Assembly (NCBI GenBank): GCA_026120185.1
Contig: JANUWF010001937.1
Coordinates: 2,480,001 to 2,544,000, forward strand
DNA from: Voacanga thouarsii
Lineage: Eukaryota > Streptophyta > Magnoliopsida > Gentianales > Apocynaceae
Length of the DNA stretch: 64,000 nucleotides
Reading direction: 5' to 3'
Under the pieces are notes generated by a model. The model searched no databases and had not been told where the DNA came from. It saw only the letters and a list, made by a program, of their open reading frames with translations. Numbering within the stretch: the first letter of the stretch is position 1; each line of letters begins with the position of its first letter. Positions 60,847-64,000 of the stretch are shown here, piece by piece. The translations under genes and the position numbers were made by a program.

Positions 60847-61140
60847 GAAGCAGCGAGAAGCAAATGAAACTGGGTCCTATTGACAATCACATAATATGAT
60901 GAGAGTCAAGAGTTTTTTGTTTTATTCTTATTTTACAAATAGAATTTTAACTAGACAAAAATTTAGCACTTATCTATAATTAAATCCATTATTAGGTAAA
61001 GCAACGAGAGGCAAATGTAATTGGGTTCCATTAATAATCACGTGATGAGAGTCAATTTATTATTATTATTATTTAGTAAATAGATTTTTTAAATTTTACC
61101 TAGACAAAAGTTTAGCACGAAGCAACAAGACGTTTTACTT
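60847..61140 (+). repeat. Two to three copies of a ~153-bp upstream repeat
   Basis: AAGCAGCGAGAAGCAAATGA at 60847 and AAGCAACGAGAGGCAAATGT at 61000 begin two copies that share TGGGTYCYATTRAYAATCAC, GATGAGAGTCAA, TTTATT and TAGACAAAARTTTAGCAC. A third start, AAGCAACAAGACG, at 61117 diverges quickly. Related but weaker matches lie at 52577-52690 and 61493-61560. Confidence 0.75.
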
Positions 61141-61622
61141 ATAATTAAATATATTACTTTCTTAATTTTAAAATAAATATTTATAAAATTTTTTATACAT
61201 ATATATTAAATATATTAAAAATAATATTATAATTTAAATAAGATTCTTATTTTATACTTATGAAACACACGACAACTATTAGTTAATGAAAATTTTCAAA
61301 AAATAATAAGAAAAAATTATTTTAAAAAAATTATGTAATTAAATTAAAATAAATAAGAGTAAAATAAAAATAAAGTTAAAATTAGTGTCTAAGAAAAATA
61401 CGTATAAATATATTTTTTGAAATAAAATAAATTTTTTTATAAATATTTATTTTAAAATGGGAGAATATTAGGTTAAACTGCAAGAGGGAAATGGAACCCG
61501 ACCCCACTGCCAATAATAATTTCATTAGAGCCAAAGATTCTTCGTTTTATTATTTTTAGTTTCGAACTTTGACCCATAAGCTCCATTTCCAAAACAAGTT
61601 ATCACTCTTTCAGAGAATAAGA

Positions 61623-63146
61623 ATGGCAGAAACGAGGAGCATAGCAAAACAACGGGAAGAAAAAAAGATGAAGGGGATTGGGGAATCATATGATGAGAAA
61701 TATGGAAAATGGAAGGCTCTTTGGGGGGAGCATTTGCACAATGGATATTATGAGCCCGGTTCCATCGTCTCCCTCTCTGACCACCCAGCAGCTCAAGTTC
61801 GAATGATTGAGGAGGTTCTTCGTTTTGGCTCAGTTTCAGGTGAGCCTGAGCACATCCTTTCACCGCCAGTGGCCGCTCTGTTTTCCCTTGTTTTCTTATT
61901 CTTCATCTGGCTACCTTCTCTTTATTACTAGTACATATGATTGAGAATATTTATACGTTTTTGGATGAAATCATCTGTAGATGATCCAGAAAAGAAACCA
62001 AGAAGCATATTGGACGTTGGATGTGGTGTGGGAGGCAGTTCTCTATATCTAGCTAGGAAATACGATGCACTGTGTAAAGGCATAAACATAAGTCCTTTGG
62101 AAGTCGAAAGAGCCCAAGCTATTGCTGCAGCCCAAGGATTACAAAGCAAGGTATCGATGAATCTTTTAGACTTTAAGGATTCGATTTCGCGTGTCGTTTT
62201 CATTCTATAAGACATTTGAGATTTTTAATCCTTTCATAAACTATTTTACTTTGGTCGAGTGATCACTTATCTGTTGAAGAAGAGGAGAATGGACCATGAT
62301 ATTGGTGAGTGGTTGAAGATAATATGGAGAGTAGTGGTGCTGGATGGACGAAGGAGGGAAGAGAAAGAATAAGGAAAAGGAATTAATAAAAAGTAGAAAT
62401 TCAATTTCTTTTTTATATTGATCACGTGACTAGCAAATGGTTAAGTCTGGCAAATGAAAGATTGAACAGAGCAAGTGGACTAGATTTTGTTTAGTCCAAA
62501 TGAAAATATTGTAGAAATTTCAATCATTTTAATATACGTCGAGGGTGCAATTCAAACACAAAACAAAATCAGAAGGCAGAATTTTAAGGGCAACCAAAAG
62601 TCCTTACCCTATTTATAGTAACTACAAGTGACAATTTCTTTGGAGGATCATTCTTTTTGAAATATGCAACTTAACAACCAAAGGAAATATTCAACAATTA
62701 AGTTCTTCAATAAGAGGGTATATCTTGATTTCTCAAACAAAAGCATTGCAGGTTTCTTTTCAAGTTGCAGATGCATTAGCCCAACCATTTTCAGATGGGC
62801 AATTTGATTTGGTATGGTGCTTGGAGAGTGCAGAATATGTGGCAGACAAAGAAAAGGTTTTCATCCTATTTCGCACTCTTTTAGCTACTTCAGTCTAAGT
62901 TCTCAGTCCTTATTTATGCCTATTCTTTAATTGGATTACTAGCTTGTTTCCGAGATGGTTCGTGTGGCAGCTCCTGGTTCTACTATTATTATAGCTTCAT
63001 GGTGCCATAGGGATCTTTCCCCTTCTGAACAATCCTTGAAGCCAGATGAGAAGAAGCTGATGAAAACGATATGCGATTCAATGCTGCTTTCGCCTTTGTG
63101 TTCTATAGCTGATTACATAAAATTGTTGAAATCTCACTCTTTTGAG
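61623..63146 (+). CDS. Gamma-tocopherol-methyltransferase-like SAM methyltransferase (putative small-molecule N-methyltransferase), exons 1-4, 3' end outside the window
   Basis: Four exons with GT-AG borders and matching phases: 61623-61839, 61981-62150, 62752-62856 and 62943-63146, giving 232 residues without a stop. Residues 40-60 (NGYYEPGS, SDHPAAQVRMIEE) and 82-90 (ILDVGCGVGG, SAM motif I), then ISPLEVERAQAIAAAQGL, FQVADALAQPFSDGQFDLVW and VRVAAPGSTIIIASWCHRDL with SPSEQSLKP, place it in the VTE4/TLMT family. The first ATG begins at the catalytic domain, so there is no plastid transit peptide. The usual W-S-M-E-S-G-E-H-M-P site reads WCLESAEYVA. Both traits are seen in the alkaloid N-methyltransferases derived from this family (Apocynaceae), so a cytosolic N-methyltransferase is more likely than a tocopherol enzyme; the substrate cannot be told. 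The donor after exon 3 (GTTTTC) is weak. The last 50-60 residues lie to the right. Confidence 0.88.
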
Positions 63147-64000
63147 GTAATTTTCTCCCTTTTTTCTTTGACATGTCCTTTAAGCCCTGATTGGTTCTAC
63201 GATTTTAGTAAGGAAGAGGAAAGTGGTTTCCTCGGAAAATATTTTCCTTGTGTAATTTGGTTTCAAAGTAGAACTCAAAGGAAAAGAAAAGAGAGAACTG
63301 AATGTGGAAAAATTGGGGTTCTGACCAAAATGGGTTGCTGTTGGAATTCAACACAAAAAAAATTGGAGTGGGGGCGTGATAGGAAAAAGATATTTCCGTA
63401 TTTAGATGTTGATATTTTTTTAACATAGGAAAAAGCGCAATGAATACATCCCAAATGCGATGAAAATGTAATGGCTAACACATTTTTTAATATTCATATT
63501 TCAAAACTCTTGACTTTAAAGTTCTTTATCGCATCTGCTTTCTCATGGCTATTTTTTGCGTGAGAAAGTCAAATGCGATGTGTAATTACAATTTGCATTT
63601 GGCAAATACGAAGAATCCCTATCACCTTTCACAATACACATTATTTTCAGTTTTTAGCTTTCAAAACCTAAGCATATAATGTTACAGTATTTTGCCGTGG
63701 GGGTTATATTATTCTGAGAAATTTTATGTTCAAATCAAATGATTTCTCTGTCTTCCTTTCTCTCTCTTTGTCCAATCCTTTGTTTAATAAATGATTGATA
63801 ATAACTTTAATAAATTTATTCATTTTTAATAAAAAATCGTTACTGACCGGCAATGGGAAAAAACCGTAGTTGATTGCCATCTCTAATCAAGCAGTTTCCT
63901 GTAGGTATGCACTATTTTTAACTCTTTATCTTTTAAAATATATTACTATTAGAAAAAAAAAAGTAATTACCAACTCACCAATTCTCTTAGTAATAAATTG
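63147..64000 (+). other. Probable intron 4 of the methyltransferase gene
   Basis: No final methyltransferase exon (expected around D-I-K-x-x-D-W-S and A-P-F-W) was seen before the window ends. The sequence is A/T-rich, with short AAATGCGATG motifs near 63450-63580 in both orientations, possibly part of a small non-coding element. Confidence 0.5.

Noticed and set aside
61569..61622. An upstream in-frame extension of the methyltransferase
   Set aside because: It starts at a TTG, not an ATG, adds only 18 residues and does not look like a transit peptide; ATG 61623 is preferred.
1..64000. CRISPR arrays, operons, ribosome binding sites, tRNA or rRNA genes
   Set aside because: The tandem repeats lack spacer structure, the genes have spliceosomal introns, and no RNA gene was recognised by eye; a covariance-model scan was not possible.

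Overview
The window looks like nuclear DNA from a flowering plant, probably a eudicot. It is AT-rich and mostly nested transposable elements: Copia and Gypsy LTR retrotransposons and CACTA (En/Spm) DNA transposons. The plant gene families present are an RWP-RK (RKD) factor, a galacturonosyltransferase-like (GATL) gene, COX6b and a gamma-tocopherol-methyltransferase-like gene. I could not identify the species. I recognised no bacterial, organellar, tRNA, rRNA or CRISPR features.

Layout. 1-12347: right part of a CACTA element with a decayed TNP2 transposase. It is interrupted by a probable Copia solo LTR (1803-3509) and by a second, non-coding CACTA (4481-8593, 3-bp target duplication ACA) that carries about 21 copies of a 152-bp satellite. 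13899-19160: minus-strand Copia element with two LTRs, whose middle is replaced by an antisense, intron-containing RKD gene copy. 20510-23433: decayed Gypsy pol, cut by a non-coding LTR element (23434-27712), followed by another LTR and a minus-strand chromodomain-type Gypsy (28815-34390). 35502-49134: second CACTA (TNP2 plus a Transposase_24 gene), with a 4.2-kb solo LTR inside the transposase. 50560-51909: fragments of CACTA ends and an LTR. 53150-57480: same-strand gene fragments (GATL, COX6b and unrecognised exons) with local tandem duplications. 58677-60440: solo LTR. 60456-61140: tandem repeats. 61623-63146: the first four exons of an apparently intact methyltransferase gene that runs off the right edge.

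The methyltransferase is the only gene I see without disabling mutations. It lacks the plastid transit peptide of tocopherol methyltransferases and resembles the plant N-methyltransferases that arose from them. The most unusual structure is the RKD copy inside the Copia element: retrotransposon gag lies on one side and integrase/RT on the other, both antisense to RKD. The 53-57 kb fragment array looks like DNA-level gene-fragment capture, because COX6b keeps its introns.

All coordinates were read by eye. Domain calls rest on recognised family motifs, not on searches.
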